Shown piece by piece: positions 17,133 to 25,979 of a stretch of DNA of 64,000 nt; positions within the stretch are counted from its first letter, which is position 1, and each line of letters opens with the position of its first letter. The notes beneath the pieces are model-generated. The model saw only the letters and a program-made list of their open reading frames with translations. It was not told the DNA's origin and did not search any database. A program made the position numbers and the translations under genes. The stretch comes from an uncultured Bacteroidia bacterium (GTDB lineage Bacteria; Bacteroidota; Bacteroidia; Bacteroidales; UBA932), in the NCBI GenBank assembly GCA_902769525.1, contig CACXPG010000005.1:62001-126000 (forward strand), read 5' to 3'.

Positions 17133-19162
17133 AAATCAAGATTATGTTATCAGCACTCTGCTTTGCGGCGTTAACCGCCGGATGCACAGGCGGGAAGACA
17201 CTTACCTCCGGCCTGGACAAGGCAAACATGAATGATTCAATCGCTCCTGGCGAGGACTTTTACGAGTACTGCGCAGGCGGCTGGATGAAGGCCAACCCGC
17301 TCAAGCCGGAGTATTCAAGCTTCGGACAGTTCAATGTCCTTTCAGACAACAACGAGCTTCAGCTCAAGGAAATGTTTGAAGAGTACGCGAACAACCCTCA
17401 GGAGAAGGGTACCCTTGGCCAGAAGATCGGCAGCTTATACCGTATGGCTCTGGACTCTGTAAAGAGGAACGAAGACGGCTACAAGCCAATCATGAAAGAC
17501 CTGGAGTATGTACGCAACATCGCAACCCGCGAGGATTTCCAGATAGCCAATGCCGTTCTGGGAAAGAGAGGCGTCGACATTTCAATGTTCTCCATTTACT
17601 GCGACGCAGACCTCTCCGATTCTGAAAACAACCTCGTCCAGACATATCAGGGCGGACTGGGACTCGGCAACAAAGACTACTATCTGAACGATGACGAGGC
17701 CTCCAAGAAAATTATGGAAGCGTACAAGACCCTAATCTGCAAACTGTTCACAATGGTTGGCTACTCTGAGGCCGAGGCAAAGGCCAAGATGGAGAACATC
17801 CTCTCCTTAGAGTACAGGATAGCAAGGGCTTCCAAGAGCAGGACAGAGCTCCGCGATGTTCCTAACAACTTCCACAAGATGAGCTACGCAGACCTCAAGA
17901 AGGATTACCCGGGCATTATGTGGGACGAGATTCTCAGCGGTCTGGGTTATCCTGCAATTGACTCTGTATCCGTAGGACAGCCAGACCATCTCAAGGAAGT
18001 CGAGAGAATCGGAAAGGAAGCTCCTCTTCAGGCTCTCAAGGACTATGCAGAATTTGGAGTAATCTACGGTGCAACCAGTATGCTCAGCGATGATTTCCGC
18101 AAGGTTTCATTCGAATTCAGCCAGGTTATGAGCGGAGCCCAGGAAGACAGGCCTAGATGGAAGAGAGCTGTCGGCGCTGTAAACGGTGTTCTCGGAATGC
18201 CTGTCGGAAAGCTCTATGTGGAAAAGTATTTCCCTGAGAGCAGCAAGCAGAGAATGCTTACCCTTGTAAACAACCTCAAGGACGCTCTGCACCAGAGAAT
18301 AGAGCAGCTCGAGTGGATGAGCGACTCAACCAAGCAGCAGGCATACGACAAGCTTGCAAACTTCATCGTGAAGATAGGATATCCGGACACCTGGAGAGAC
18401 TACTCCAAGCTTCAGATAGACGACACTCTCTCATATTATGAGAATATGTGCAACGCTTCCGAGTTCTACCTTGCAGACATGATTGACCGCAAGGTTGGAA
18501 AGCCTGTCGACAAGACCGAGTGGCTTATGACTCCTCAGACCATCAACGCATACTACAACCCTACAACCAACGAGATCTGCTTCCCTGCAGGAATTCTCCA
18601 GCCGCCATTCTTCAACCCGGCAGCTGACGACGCCGCTAACTATGGAGCAATCGGAGTTGTAATCGGCCACGAGATGAGCCACGGCTTCGACGACCAGGGC
18701 AGCCTGTTCGACAAGGATGGCAACATGCACAACTGGTGGACAGCAGAAGACAAAGCCAAGTTCGACGAGAGGACTTCTGTTCTTGCTGACTTCTTCTCCA
18801 CTCAGGAAGTTCTTCCGGGAGTATTCATCAACGGAAGACTCACCCTCGGCGAGAACATCGGCGACAACGGCGGTCTGCACATCGCTTACCAGGCATTCCA
18901 GAACGCAATGAAGCAGAACCCTCTCGGAGAGAAGGACGGCTTCACTCCAGACCAGAGATTCTTCATCTCCTACGGCTTCATCTGGGCTGCTAACTTCAGA
19001 GACGAGTACATCCGCAACCAGGTTCTGAACGACCCTCACTCCAACGCAAGGTTCAGAGTGAACGCAGCTCTTCCTCAGATCGACGAGTGGTATGCGGCCT
19101 TCGGAATCAAGGAAGGAGACAAACTCTATCTCGCTCCTGAAAAGAGAGCCCGCATCTGGTAA
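17129..19162 (+). CDS. pepO: M13-family (neprilysin/PepO) zinc metallopeptidase lipoprotein
   Basis: Signal and lipobox MKIKIMLSALCFAALTAGC place this 677-residue peptidase at the envelope as a lipoprotein. The M13 signatures are NAYYNPTTNEICFPAGILQ, the zinc site HEMSH (H514, E515, H518) and the third ligand in GENIGDNGG (E575). M13 enzymes cleave oligopeptides on the amino side of hydrophobic residues. It overlaps the acyl-ligase stop by four bases, but the link to that pathway may only be co-transcription. Its very regular codon use suggests high expression. Confidence 0.93.
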   Translation: MKIKIMLSALCFAALTAGCTGGKTLTSGLDKANMNDSIAPGEDFYEYCAGGWMKANPLKPEYSSFGQFNVLSDNNELQLKEMFEEYANNPQEKGTLGQKIGSLYRMALDSVKRNEDGYKPIMKDLEYVRNIATREDFQIANAVLGKRGVDISMFSIYCDADLSDSENNLVQTYQGGLGLGNKDYYLNDDEASKKIMEAYKTLICKLFTMVGYSEAEAKAKMENILSLEYRIARASKSRTELRDVPNNFHKMSYADLKKDYPGIMWDEILSGLGYPAIDSVSVGQPDHLKEVERIGKEAPLQALKDYAEFGVIYGATSMLSDDFRKVSFEFSQVMSGAQEDRPRWKRAVGAVNGVLGMPVGKLYVEKYFPESSKQRMLTLVNNLKDALHQRIEQLEWMSDSTKQQAYDKLANFIVKIGYPDTWRDYSKLQIDDTLSYYENMCNASEFYLADMIDRKVGKPVDKTEWLMTPQTINAYYNPTTNEICFPAGILQPPFFNPAADDAANYGAIGVVIGHEMSHGFDDQGSLFDKDGNMHNWWTAEDKAKFDERTSVLADFFSTQEVLPGVFINGRLTLGENIGDNGGLHIAYQAFQNAMKQNPLGEKDGFTPDQRFFISYGFIWAANFRDEYIRNQVLNDPHSNARFRVNAALPQIDEWYAAFGIKEGDKLYLAPEKRARIW

Positions 19163-19180
19163 AAAAAACAAAGCTCAGCG

Positions 19181-19696
19181 ATGAAAAAGGTCGGACTCAT
19201 ATCAGATACTCACGGCTACTTTGGAGCTGAGCTTAAAGACTTTCTCAAAGACGTGGATGTTGTCCTTCACTGTGGTGACTGGGGCAGCATCCACACTCTT
19301 GAGGAGGTCAAAAACTTCAAGCCTGTCATAGGCGTTTACGGCAACTGCGACGACCAGGACATACGCCTGGAAGTTCCCCTCTACCAGCATTTCAAGCTGG
19401 AAGACCTGGACTGCCTGATGATCCATATCGGAGGCTACCCTGCCCGCTACGACTACAGGGCATATCAGCTCATCCATCAGATCCATCCGGACATCTTCTT
19501 TTGCGGCCATTCCCACATCCTCAGGGTGATGAACGACCCGCATAATTTCTCCAAAGAAGATTCTGACCGTAAAATGCTCGTGATGAATCCGGGTGCCTGC
19601 GGACAGATGGGCTTTCACAACGTAAGAACGGCCCTCCGCTTCAAGGTGGAAGGCCGTGATATCACAGATCTGGAACTTGGCCAGTGGCCCCGCTGA
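19181..19696 (+). CDS. YfcE/MJ0936-type metallophosphoesterase
   Basis: The 171-residue single-domain calcineurin-like phosphoesterase shows the metal-binding series LISDTHGYF, LHCGDWG, YGNCDD, IHIGGYP (where the usual HG is altered) and CGHSHI. This family hydrolyses small phosphodiesters in vitro, and the physiological substrate is rarely known. It starts 18 bases after the M13 gene and ends exactly where the convergent namZ begins. Confidence 0.88.
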   Translation: MKKVGLISDTHGYFGAELKDFLKDVDVVLHCGDWGSIHTLEEVKNFKPVIGVYGNCDDQDIRLEVPLYQHFKLEDLDCLMIHIGGYPARYDYRAYQLIHQIHPDIFFCGHSHILRVMNDPHNFSKEDSDRKMLVMNPGACGQMGFHNVRTALRFKVEGRDITDLELGQWPR

Positions 19697-21118
19697 TTAT
19701 TTGTAAAGCAGGTACGGAGAGCGTTCTTTCTTGAACGTTTTGATGTCTTTTTCCCAAGTCTCCTGGAGTTCCTTGGCTAGCTTTCCGGCGTTGCAGCCTT
19801 GGTTGTCCGCCTTCTCGATAATGGTCTTTCTCACATATTCCTGACCGGTTTCAAGCTCGAACATCCTGGTGAAGAACTCGTTGCCCTTGCTGCCACATCC
19901 GATGTAGGCATCGATGATGTAGGTAAGGTTGACTTTGCCGTCGTTGATGCGGTTGAGAGGAATATCGGCAAGGCTTACGCCCGTGCATTCCTTGTCCAGA
20001 AGCGGAGGGTTCTTTGCGCCGGCAATGCTTCTCGGGGTGAACTTGTATTCCGCCGGAACCCTGGCGTCTGAGCCGTAAGGGCTTCTGCCCTGGAAGGATG
20101 TGGTGGACATTTCCGGAGCTCCGTAAATCTGGAACGGAACGGTTGTCCCTCTTCCGAGACTGATTCTTGTGCCTTCAAAGTAGCAGGTTGAAGGATAGAG
20201 ATACACACTGCGCATGTTCGGAAGGTTCGGAGACGGCTTTACAGGAAGGCGGTAGTGAGAGTTTCTCCGGTAGTTCCTGCACTTGATCACCGTCAGGTCG
20301 CACTTGAGGCCAGGGTCCGGTTCCCAGGTATCTTTGGAAGGGAAATTGAGCCATCCCTTCTCGTTTGCCATATAGGCGAGCTCGCCCATTGTCATTCCGT
20401 GAGCCACAGGTATCGGAAGGCCGCCCACTCCGCTCTTGAACTTGCGGTCGAGCATAGGGCCGTCGGTGAGGAATCCTATAGGGTTAGGCCTGTCCAGGAC
20501 GATGAAAGGAATGTTGAACTTGGCGCACTTGCCCATCATCCTTATCATGGTCACGTAGTAGGTATAAAACCTCACGCCTACATCCTGAAGGTCAAAAAGC
20601 ATCACGTCAAAGCCTTCCATCATCTCCTTGTCAGTCATCTTGGCGCCGTAGAGAGAACGGATCGGGATTCCGGTGCTCAGGTCCACGCCTGAAGAAACGT
20701 GCTCACCAGCATCGGCCGTGCCGCGGAAGCCGTGTTCAGGACTCATCAGGCACACGATATTCACGTCCAGGCTAAGAAGAGTGTCCAGAACGTGGGTGTA
20801 AAGGTTCTTAGGCATCTTGTCCATGGCGTCACTTCCGTCGCTCACCAGAAGTTCTACAGGAAGCTCCTTTCCCTTCTTGAGCATTATGCCCGTCTGGTTG
20901 GAAAGAAGACAGACTCTCTTTCCCTGCAGAAGAGGAAGATACTCGTCGATGGATGCTGCTCCAGGCTGAATGGTGCCGTCATAACTCCAAAGATGGTCTG
21001 GCTTTACAGGATCTCTTTGAGCGGAAGAAGCGCTTTTCCCGGCAGAGCATCTGCAGGCAGAAAGAGAAAACACGGCCATCATAGCCAGAGGCAGAAAAAC
21101 TTTAAGGATACTCTTCAT
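19697..21118 (-). CDS. namZ: Exo-beta-N-acetylmuramidase NamZ (DUF1343) lipoprotein
   Basis: DUF1343 proteins are NamZ exo-N-acetylmuramidases (GH171), which release MurNAc from peptidoglycan fragments for recycling. From ATG 21118 the 473-residue protein begins MKSILKVFLPLAMMAVFSLSAC, a lipoprotein signal. The 21-base extension upstream needs a TTG inside waaA and is rejected. Typical parts are GKRVCLLSNQTG, MSPEHGFRGTADAGE, DLQDVGVRFYTYYVTM and VLDRPNPIGF. It follows waaA by 10 bases on the same strand, pairing LPS core and wall-recycling functions. Confidence 0.9.
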   Translation of the reverse strand: MKSILKVFLPLAMMAVFSLSACRCSAGKSASSAQRDPVKPDHLWSYDGTIQPGAASIDEYLPLLQGKRVCLLSNQTGIMLKKGKELPVELLVSDGSDAMDKMPKNLYTHVLDTLLSLDVNIVCLMSPEHGFRGTADAGEHVSSGVDLSTGIPIRSLYGAKMTDKEMMEGFDVMLFDLQDVGVRFYTYYVTMIRMMGKCAKFNIPFIVLDRPNPIGFLTDGPMLDRKFKSGVGGLPIPVAHGMTMGELAYMANEKGWLNFPSKDTWEPDPGLKCDLTVIKCRNYRRNSHYRLPVKPSPNLPNMRSVYLYPSTCYFEGTRISLGRGTTVPFQIYGAPEMSTTSFQGRSPYGSDARVPAEYKFTPRSIAGAKNPPLLDKECTGVSLADIPLNRINDGKVNLTYIIDAYIGCGSKGNEFFTRMFELETGQEYVRKTIIEKADNQGCNAGKLAKELQETWEKDIKTFKKERSPYLLYK

Positions 21119-21128
21119 ATTGGATATG

Positions 21129-22400
21129 TTATTTTTCAATTACAGAAACAATCTTTTCGGTAGCGCCAAGATTCTTTTCCACATACTGGCGGCAGGAGCG
21201 GCCGCGGAAATCGCGCAGTTCCTTGTCTTTGACGCAGTTGTCCAGAACCTGGTAGAGTTCCGAGGCGGAAGAGACGCTGGTGGCTCCGTTGCATTCTATC
21301 AGGTCTATTGCTTCCTTGAATTTCTTGTAGTTTGGCCCGAAAGCCAGCGGAACTCCGTAAACCGCGGCTTCCAGAGTGTTGTGTATGCCAACGCCGAAGC
21401 CACCGCCTATGTAGGCGAAATCTGCATAGCGGTACAGGGAGGAAAGAATGCCGATGCAGTCTATCACGAGAACCCTCTTGCCCTGGGCAAAAGACGGGGC
21501 AGACTCGCTGACGGTCTCCCTCAGGGCGTCTTCTTCAATCTCTGAATATCTTATGGTGCCGTATGGCTGATAAACTTCCAGAACCTTGTCTATCCTCTCC
21601 TTGTGTATTTCGTGGGGGGCCACGATGAGCTTAACCTTGGAGAAATTCTTCATAACCTCGGCTATCAGTTCATCGTCAGGAAGCCAGCTGCTGCCGGCTA
21701 CAATCGTGAACGAATCTTTTGCAAAGGCCTCTATAACAGGGAACTCCTTGCTCTGCGAAGCTATCTTCTCAACCCTGTCGAACCTGGTGTCTCCCGCCAC
21801 AGTCACATTGTCTTTTATCCCGATGGATTCCAGGTTCTTCCTCGATTCTTCATCCTGGACAAATATCGCCGAGAAATTCTTCAGCATCCTGCGGAAGAAG
21901 CCTCCCCACCACTTGAAGAAAGGCTGGTATCTGCGGAAAATCGCCGAGACAAGATAGAGTTTGCATCCAGACTTGCGGGCCTTGGAGATATAATTGTTCC
22001 AAAGATCGTACTTTGTGAATATCAGTTTCTTGGGCTTTATAGCCGAAACCAGTCTGCGGGCATTGGAAGCAGTGTCTGTCGGCAGATAGAACACCCAGTC
22101 TGCAAGGGAATAGTTCTTCCTCAGTTCATAGCCGCTCGGAGAGAAGAACGTCAGGAGTATCTTGATTTCAGGACGAGAGCCCTTGTACCATTCGATAAGA
22201 GGACGGGCCTGCTCGAATTCGCCCACCGAAGAGCAATGGAACCAGACAACATCTTCCCTGACATCCTTGAACGTGTCTTCTATCTTCTTGACAAGCCCCT
22301 TGCGGCCAGCATAGTAAGACTTGACCTTACGGCTGAACAGAGAGGCTATCCATATTCCTGGCTGGATGGCCCAAATGCCGATATTGTATAAAATATTCAT
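21129..22400 (-). CDS. waaA: 3-deoxy-D-manno-octulosonic acid transferase (WaaA/KdtA)
   Basis: WaaA (GT30) adds Kdo from CMP-Kdo to lipid IVA at the inner-membrane face. The 423-residue protein shows VWFHCSSVGEFEQARPLIE, TFFSPSGYE, FTKYDLWNNYI and IYSLYRYADFAYIGGGFG-like blocks (here SSLYRYADFAYIGGGFGVGIHNTLE), then VPLAFGPNYKKFKEA. The first ~20 residues form the membrane anchor. It is transcribed away from mlaE. The namZ gene follows. Confidence 0.93.
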   Translation of the reverse strand: MNILYNIGIWAIQPGIWIASLFSRKVKSYYAGRKGLVKKIEDTFKDVREDVVWFHCSSVGEFEQARPLIEWYKGSRPEIKILLTFFSPSGYELRKNYSLADWVFYLPTDTASNARRLVSAIKPKKLIFTKYDLWNNYISKARKSGCKLYLVSAIFRRYQPFFKWWGGFFRRMLKNFSAIFVQDEESRKNLESIGIKDNVTVAGDTRFDRVEKIASQSKEFPVIEAFAKDSFTIVAGSSWLPDDELIAEVMKNFSKVKLIVAPHEIHKERIDKVLEVYQPYGTIRYSEIEEDALRETVSESAPSFAQGKRVLVIDCIGILSSLYRYADFAYIGGGFGVGIHNTLEAAVYGVPLAFGPNYKKFKEAIDLIECNGATSVSSASELYQVLDNCVKDKELRDFRGRSCRQYVEKNLGATEKIVSVIEK

Positions 22401-22404
22401 TATT

Positions 22405-22412
22405 CAAATTTA
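22405..22412 (-). promoter_or_regulatory. Candidate -7 box TAAATTTG for waaA-namZ
   Basis: CAAATTTA on the plus strand gives a perfect minus-strand TAAATTTG only four bases before the waaA ATG. Transcription would start at or just after the start codon, so use of this box would give a leaderless message. A second AT-rich box CAAATTTG follows at 22424-22431. Confidence 0.35.
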
Positions 22413-22468
22413 GTGATTTTTTCCAAATTTGAGTAAATTGCACCTTCAAGAGCAGAAGTCGCAGAGCA

Positions 22469-23209
22469 ATGAACAATTTGTTCCAGATAACAGGAGAGTA
22501 CTGCCAGCTGATGGCCAGGGTTTTCCGCAAACCGGAAAAATGGAGCATCTTCCGCAAGCAGTTCTGGACGGAGTCACAGAAGCTGATTCTGGCTTCTCTG
22601 CTTTTGCTGTTCATTGTTTCGGCTTCTATCGGAGCGGTTATCACCATCCAGACAGCCAACAACCTGGAAAGTCCTTTCATCCCAAAGTACTATGTGGGAG
22701 TGATGGCCAGGGAAACTCTGGTGCTGGAATTCTGTTCAACGATGGTGGCTCTGATCCTTGCCGGAAAGATGGGTTCCAGCATCTCTTCCGAAATCGGCAG
22801 CATGAGAATCACCGAGCAGATAGACGCCATGGAGATTATGGGTGTCAACTCGGCCAACTATCTGATTCTCCCGAAGATTTGCGCAGCAACCATCTTCAGT
22901 CCGCTGCTGATGCTCACAAGCTTTTTCATAGGTCTTCTGGGCGGCGGAATACTGATTGCCTTAACCGGCATCATAACCCTTGCCCAATACATCGAGGGCC
23001 TTCAGTTCGCCTTCAGGGAATGGTATATCTTCTACTCTATGATCAAGATGGCGGTGTTCTGCTTCATAATAACATCCATAGCCGCCTATTTCGGCTATTA
23101 TGCCAAGGGTGGCTCTCTGGGAGTCGGAAGATCTTCCACAAAGGCCATTGTCGTCACCAGCACACTCATTCTGGTATTCGACCTTATTCTTACCAAACTC
23201 CTGCTATAA
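22469..23209 (+). CDS. mlaE: MlaE-type ABC transporter permease (lipid asymmetry/organic solvent)
   Basis: MlaE is the inner-membrane permease of the Mla phospholipid transporter. The 246-residue protein has the family's conserved loop VMARETLVLEFCSTMVALILAGKMG followed by IGSMRITEQIDAMEIMGVN and about five membrane helices. The ATP-binding partner mlaF follows after 13 bases. No MCE-domain protein (MlaD) is encoded immediately downstream, so that part must lie elsewhere. Confidence 0.92.
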   Translation: MNNLFQITGEYCQLMARVFRKPEKWSIFRKQFWTESQKLILASLLLLFIVSASIGAVITIQTANNLESPFIPKYYVGVMARETLVLEFCSTMVALILAGKMGSSISSEIGSMRITEQIDAMEIMGVNSANYLILPKICAATIFSPLLMLTSFFIGLLGGGILIALTGIITLAQYIEGLQFAFREWYIFYSMIKMAVFCFIITSIAAYFGYYAKGGSLGVGRSSTKAIVVTSTLILVFDLILTKLLL

Positions 23210-23222
23210 CTGTTTTGGGAAT

Positions 23223-23978
23223 ATGATAGAAGTCAGAGGTTTATATAAGGAGTTCGACGGCAAGCCGGTGCTCAGCGACATCAACATCAAATTCCAGCCC
23301 GGAGAATGTTCGCTGATTATCGGGGCCAGCGGAAGCGGCAAGACCGTTCTTCTGAAAAACCTCGTGGGCCTGTACGAGCCGGACAAGGGAGACATACTCT
23401 ACGACGGCAAGAACTTTACCAGCATGCCGCTCAAGGAAAAGAAACTTTTCCGCCGCGAAATGGGAATGCTGTTCCAGGAAAGCGCCCTGTTCGATTTTGC
23501 CACCGTCCAGGAAAACGTGATGTTTCCAATGGATTTCTTCACGGACTGGAGCTTTGAACAGAAGCTTGAAAGAGTGAATTTCTGCCTCAAGAGAGTAAAC
23601 CTGGAGAATGTGAACCACCTCTATCCCAACCAGATATCCGGTGGCATGCAGAAAAGGGTGGGTATTGCCAGAGCCATCGCGATGAACCCGAAATATCTGT
23701 TCTGCGACGAGCCTAACTCGGGCCTGGACCCTACCACCTCCATCGTGATAGACCGCCTTATCCAGGAAATCACAAAAGAGTACCAGATAACTACGGTCAT
23801 CAACACTCACGACATGAACTCCGTTATGGAAATCGGAGACCATATCGGGTTCATTCACAAGGGAAATCTCGTATGGGAGGGAAACAACAGGCAGATAATG
23901 GACTCAGACTGCCAGCCTCTTAACGACTTCGTCTTTGCCAACAACCTGGCAAGACAGTTAAAGAAAAATTCTCTCTAA
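23223..23978 (+). CDS. mlaF: MlaF-type ABC transporter ATP-binding protein
   Basis: This is the ATPase partner of MlaE. The 251-residue protein starts at ATG 23223 (MIEVRGLYKEF). It has Walker A IIGASGSGKTVLLK (34-41 core), Q-loop GMLFQESALF, signature ISGGMQKRVGIARAIA, Walker B YLFCDEPNSGLDP and the switch histidine in VINTHDMNS. The longer in-frame opening that reaches into mlaE is rejected, since it only re-reads the permease. Confidence 0.93.
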   Translation: MIEVRGLYKEFDGKPVLSDINIKFQPGECSLIIGASGSGKTVLLKNLVGLYEPDKGDILYDGKNFTSMPLKEKKLFRREMGMLFQESALFDFATVQENVMFPMDFFTDWSFEQKLERVNFCLKRVNLENVNHLYPNQISGGMQKRVGIARAIAMNPKYLFCDEPNSGLDPTTSIVIDRLIQEITKEYQITTVINTHDMNSVMEIGDHIGFIHKGNLVWEGNNRQIMDSDCQPLNDFVFANNLARQLKKNSL

Positions 23979-24007
23979 CAGCCCGCCTTGTCAAATCTTT
24001 TCCGCGA

Positions 24008-25282
24008 TTATTTCAGATGGAATCTTACGCCGGCCTGAGCCTCGATCTGAAGAGGCTGGTCTGTACGTATGCTGGCAGGTATCTTGGAGTCGAAATAGTA
24101 AACCATTGCCGGCTCGAGATAAATACCGACGCTCTTGCTCTGGCCAAAGCGGTATTCCATACCGGCAGAAGCCCTTACCGAGAACTGCACTCCCTTAACT
24201 GTTCCGTCGGAAGAAGTGGTCTTGCCGTTGAAGGAAGTCATCTGGTAATTGGCCTTGAATCCTTTCTCTATAGTTCCGCCCGTTGCGGCATAGAAATCAA
24301 GGTTTCCGACTGAGCCGAGATTTACATACAGGTTCAAAGGTATGCCAACATAGTGAACACTCTGCTTGATGCTGTAGTTGGTCATGTTGACTCTGCCGTC
24401 ATACTTGCTGTGAATGTAGGAGTAAGTGATTCCCGAGCCTACAGAGAAATAATGGTTAATCTTGTAGTTGACTCCTACGCCAAAGTTCAGAGGCAAAGAA
24501 TAGGACACTCCGGAAACCTGTTCGATTACAGGAGCGTGGGAGTACATCACATAGCTTGTCTTTTCGGCCAGAGCCTTGACCATAGGATTTGAGGAACCGT
24601 CCATCTTGCTCCTCTGGGAGAAGTTGGAAGAAGCGGACAGGGAGAACCTCCTGCCAAATGCCGGATTGTCCGAATAGTCTCTGCGGTTCTTCCTTGAGGA
24701 AGTGTTCTTCTTTAATACAGAGGTGCTTTCAGAAGGCTTTGAAGCAACTTCCTTTTGTGACGGCTCTGAAACAGTTTCCGTCTGTGAAGGCTCTGATACC
24801 GCCTCTTTCTCTGACGGGACAGAAACATCCTCTTTTTCTGAAGATACCTCAGCGACTGCTGAAGGAGCCTCTTCTGGTTTGGAGACACTTGGACTATCTG
24901 CCTCAGAGATTCCCTGCCGGCCCTTTGCGGCTGGTTTTGCGGCATAGGCCAGCACAGGATTCTGAGCATCCTTCTCCTGCTTAACCTCAATGGCACTGTT
25001 TGCCCCGTTCCCTTCAGCCAAGGTTGTAGTTTTTTCAATAGGTGTGTTTTCAGGCTGGAAAGGGGTTGGGTCAGAAGAAGGTGACTTAAAAAGGAAAAAG
25101 CCCGCGACAACAGTGGCAGCCACAGCGGCGGCGGCACCCGTCCAGTAGAGATATCCTCCCTTCTTCGGAGCGGATGACGGCAGCGACTGTGAAATAGACT
25201 CCCAAAGGGAAGAAGACTCCTCCTCTGTGAGCTGCCATTTCTTGTCCAGGCCCTTGTCCAGTATGTCTTTTAACTTTCTCAC
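24008..25282 (-). CDS. Putative dual-membrane-spanning anti-sigma factor (Dma-like) with C-terminal outer-membrane barrel
   Basis: The 424-residue protein is translationally coupled (ATGA) behind an ECF sigma factor. Its parts in order are: a 40-residue cytoplasmic helix region (DILDKGLDKKWQLTEEES), one membrane helix (about 44-66), a low-complexity Ser/Glu/Pro linker (67-205) with four nine-residue repeats, and from about residue 210 a beta-barrel-like domain. In that domain alternating strands such as HYFSVGSGITYSYIHS and GVQFSVRASAGMEYRFG resemble small OMP barrels of the PF13568 kind. This is the architecture described for the Dma anti-sigma factors of Bacteroides. The function is inferred from gene order and architecture. 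Confidence 0.75.
   Translation of the reverse strand: MRKLKDILDKGLDKKWQLTEEESSSLWESISQSLPSSAPKKGGYLYWTGAAAAVAATVVAGFFLFKSPSSDPTPFQPENTPIEKTTTLAEGNGANSAIEVKQEKDAQNPVLAYAAKPAAKGRQGISEADSPSVSKPEEAPSAVAEVSSEKEDVSVPSEKEAVSEPSQTETVSEPSQKEVASKPSESTSVLKKNTSSRKNRRDYSDNPAFGRRFSLSASSNFSQRSKMDGSSNPMVKALAEKTSYVMYSHAPVIEQVSGVSYSLPLNFGVGVNYKINHYFSVGSGITYSYIHSKYDGRVNMTNYSIKQSVHYVGIPLNLYVNLGSVGNLDFYAATGGTIEKGFKANYQMTSFNGKTTSSDGTVKGVQFSVRASAGMEYRFGQSKSVGIYLEPAMVYYFDSKIPASIRTDQPLQIEAQAGVRFHLK
24722..24829 (-). repeat. Four tandem 27-nt repeats in the anti-sigma linker
   Basis: Residues 152-187 read as four copies of a nine-residue unit: DVSVPSEKE, AVSEPSQTE, TVSEPSQKE and VASKPSES (the last is eight residues). 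The underlying DNA repeats every 27 bases with substitutions. Such a segment would lengthen or shorten the periplasmic tether by whole units if copies were gained or lost. Confidence 0.75.
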
Positions 25283-25872
25283 TTCGCTTTTTCTTTAGAC
25301 GAGTTCAACTTGCTGATTCTCTCCTGCAACCAGGCTCTTGCCCTGCTTAACTGAGAACGGCAGCCTCCTTCGCTCAGGTTCAGCATCTTGGAAATCTCCT
25401 TGTGGGAGAAACCCTCAATGGCGTAGAGGTTGAAAACCGTGCGGAAGCCGTCCGGCATGGAAACTATCATTTCCATAAGCTTGTCGGCATCCATCTGCGC
25501 CGTCTCTTCAGGATCGAGTTCCAGAGTCGCTTCGGCCTTGGAGGACTCTCCGTCTATCTGCACGGCCTGCTTCAGAATGTCAGTCTTGCGGAGCTGCATC
25601 AGGCAGGCCGTAACGAATATCCTTCTGGCCCATCCTTCGAACATTCCCTCTCCGCGATAGTCTGAAAGCTTGGAAAAAAGAGTTATGAAACCGTCGTGAA
25701 GCACGTCCCGGGCCAGTTCCCTTTCTCCCATATAGCGCAGACAGACGGGGAACATCCTCATAGAAAGCTTTTCGTAAAGCTCTCTCTGCGCCCTTCTGTC
25801 CTGCTTTCTGCACTTGGCAACCAAGCTGGAATAAGGGTCCTGAAGTTCCCGTGTCTTTTTCTCGTCTGACAT
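25279..25872 (-). CDS. ECF RNA polymerase sigma factor
   Basis: The 197-residue protein has sigma-2 (ELYEKLSMRMFPVCLRYMGERELARDVLHDGFITLFSKL, near 30-75) and sigma-4 (MPDGFRTVFNLYAIEGFSHKEISKMLNLSEGGCRSQLSRARAWL) regions and lacks sigma-1 and sigma-3, as ECF factors do. The linker between them is long and acidic. Its gene overlaps the putative anti-sigma gene and is divergent from the TPR-envC pair. This makes the envelope genes across the divergent promoter region plausible, but unproven, targets. Confidence 0.92.
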   Translation of the reverse strand: MSDEKKTRELQDPYSSLVAKCRKQDRRAQRELYEKLSMRMFPVCLRYMGERELARDVLHDGFITLFSKLSDYRGEGMFEGWARRIFVTACLMQLRKTDILKQAVQIDGESSKAEATLELDPEETAQMDADKLMEMIVSMPDGFRTVFNLYAIEGFSHKEISKMLNLSEGGCRSQLSRARAWLQERISKLNSSKEKAK

Positions 25873-25911
25873 TAAGATGCAATTCTACGATGAAAGGTTG
25901 CAAAAGCAACA

Positions 25912-25919
25912 CAAATTTA
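25912..25919 (-). promoter_or_regulatory. Candidate -7 box TAAATTTG for the sigma/anti-sigma operon
   Basis: CAAATTTA on the plus strand gives TAAATTTG on the minus strand, 39 bases before the sigma ATG. No matching TTTG at -33 is seen. Confidence 0.4.
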
Positions 25920-25961
25920 ATGAATCTGAAGATAACTGGAGACGGTTAGCACATTATTTGC

Positions 25962-25969
25962 TAATTTTG
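25962..25969 (+). promoter_or_regulatory. Candidate -7 box TAATTTTG for the TPR-envC operon
   Basis: TAATTTTG lies 10 bases before the ATG at 25980, so the mRNA would have almost no leader. It is 42 bases from the opposing sigma-factor box, giving a compact divergent promoter pair. Confidence 0.4.
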
Positions 25970-25979
25970 TCTGTATCGT

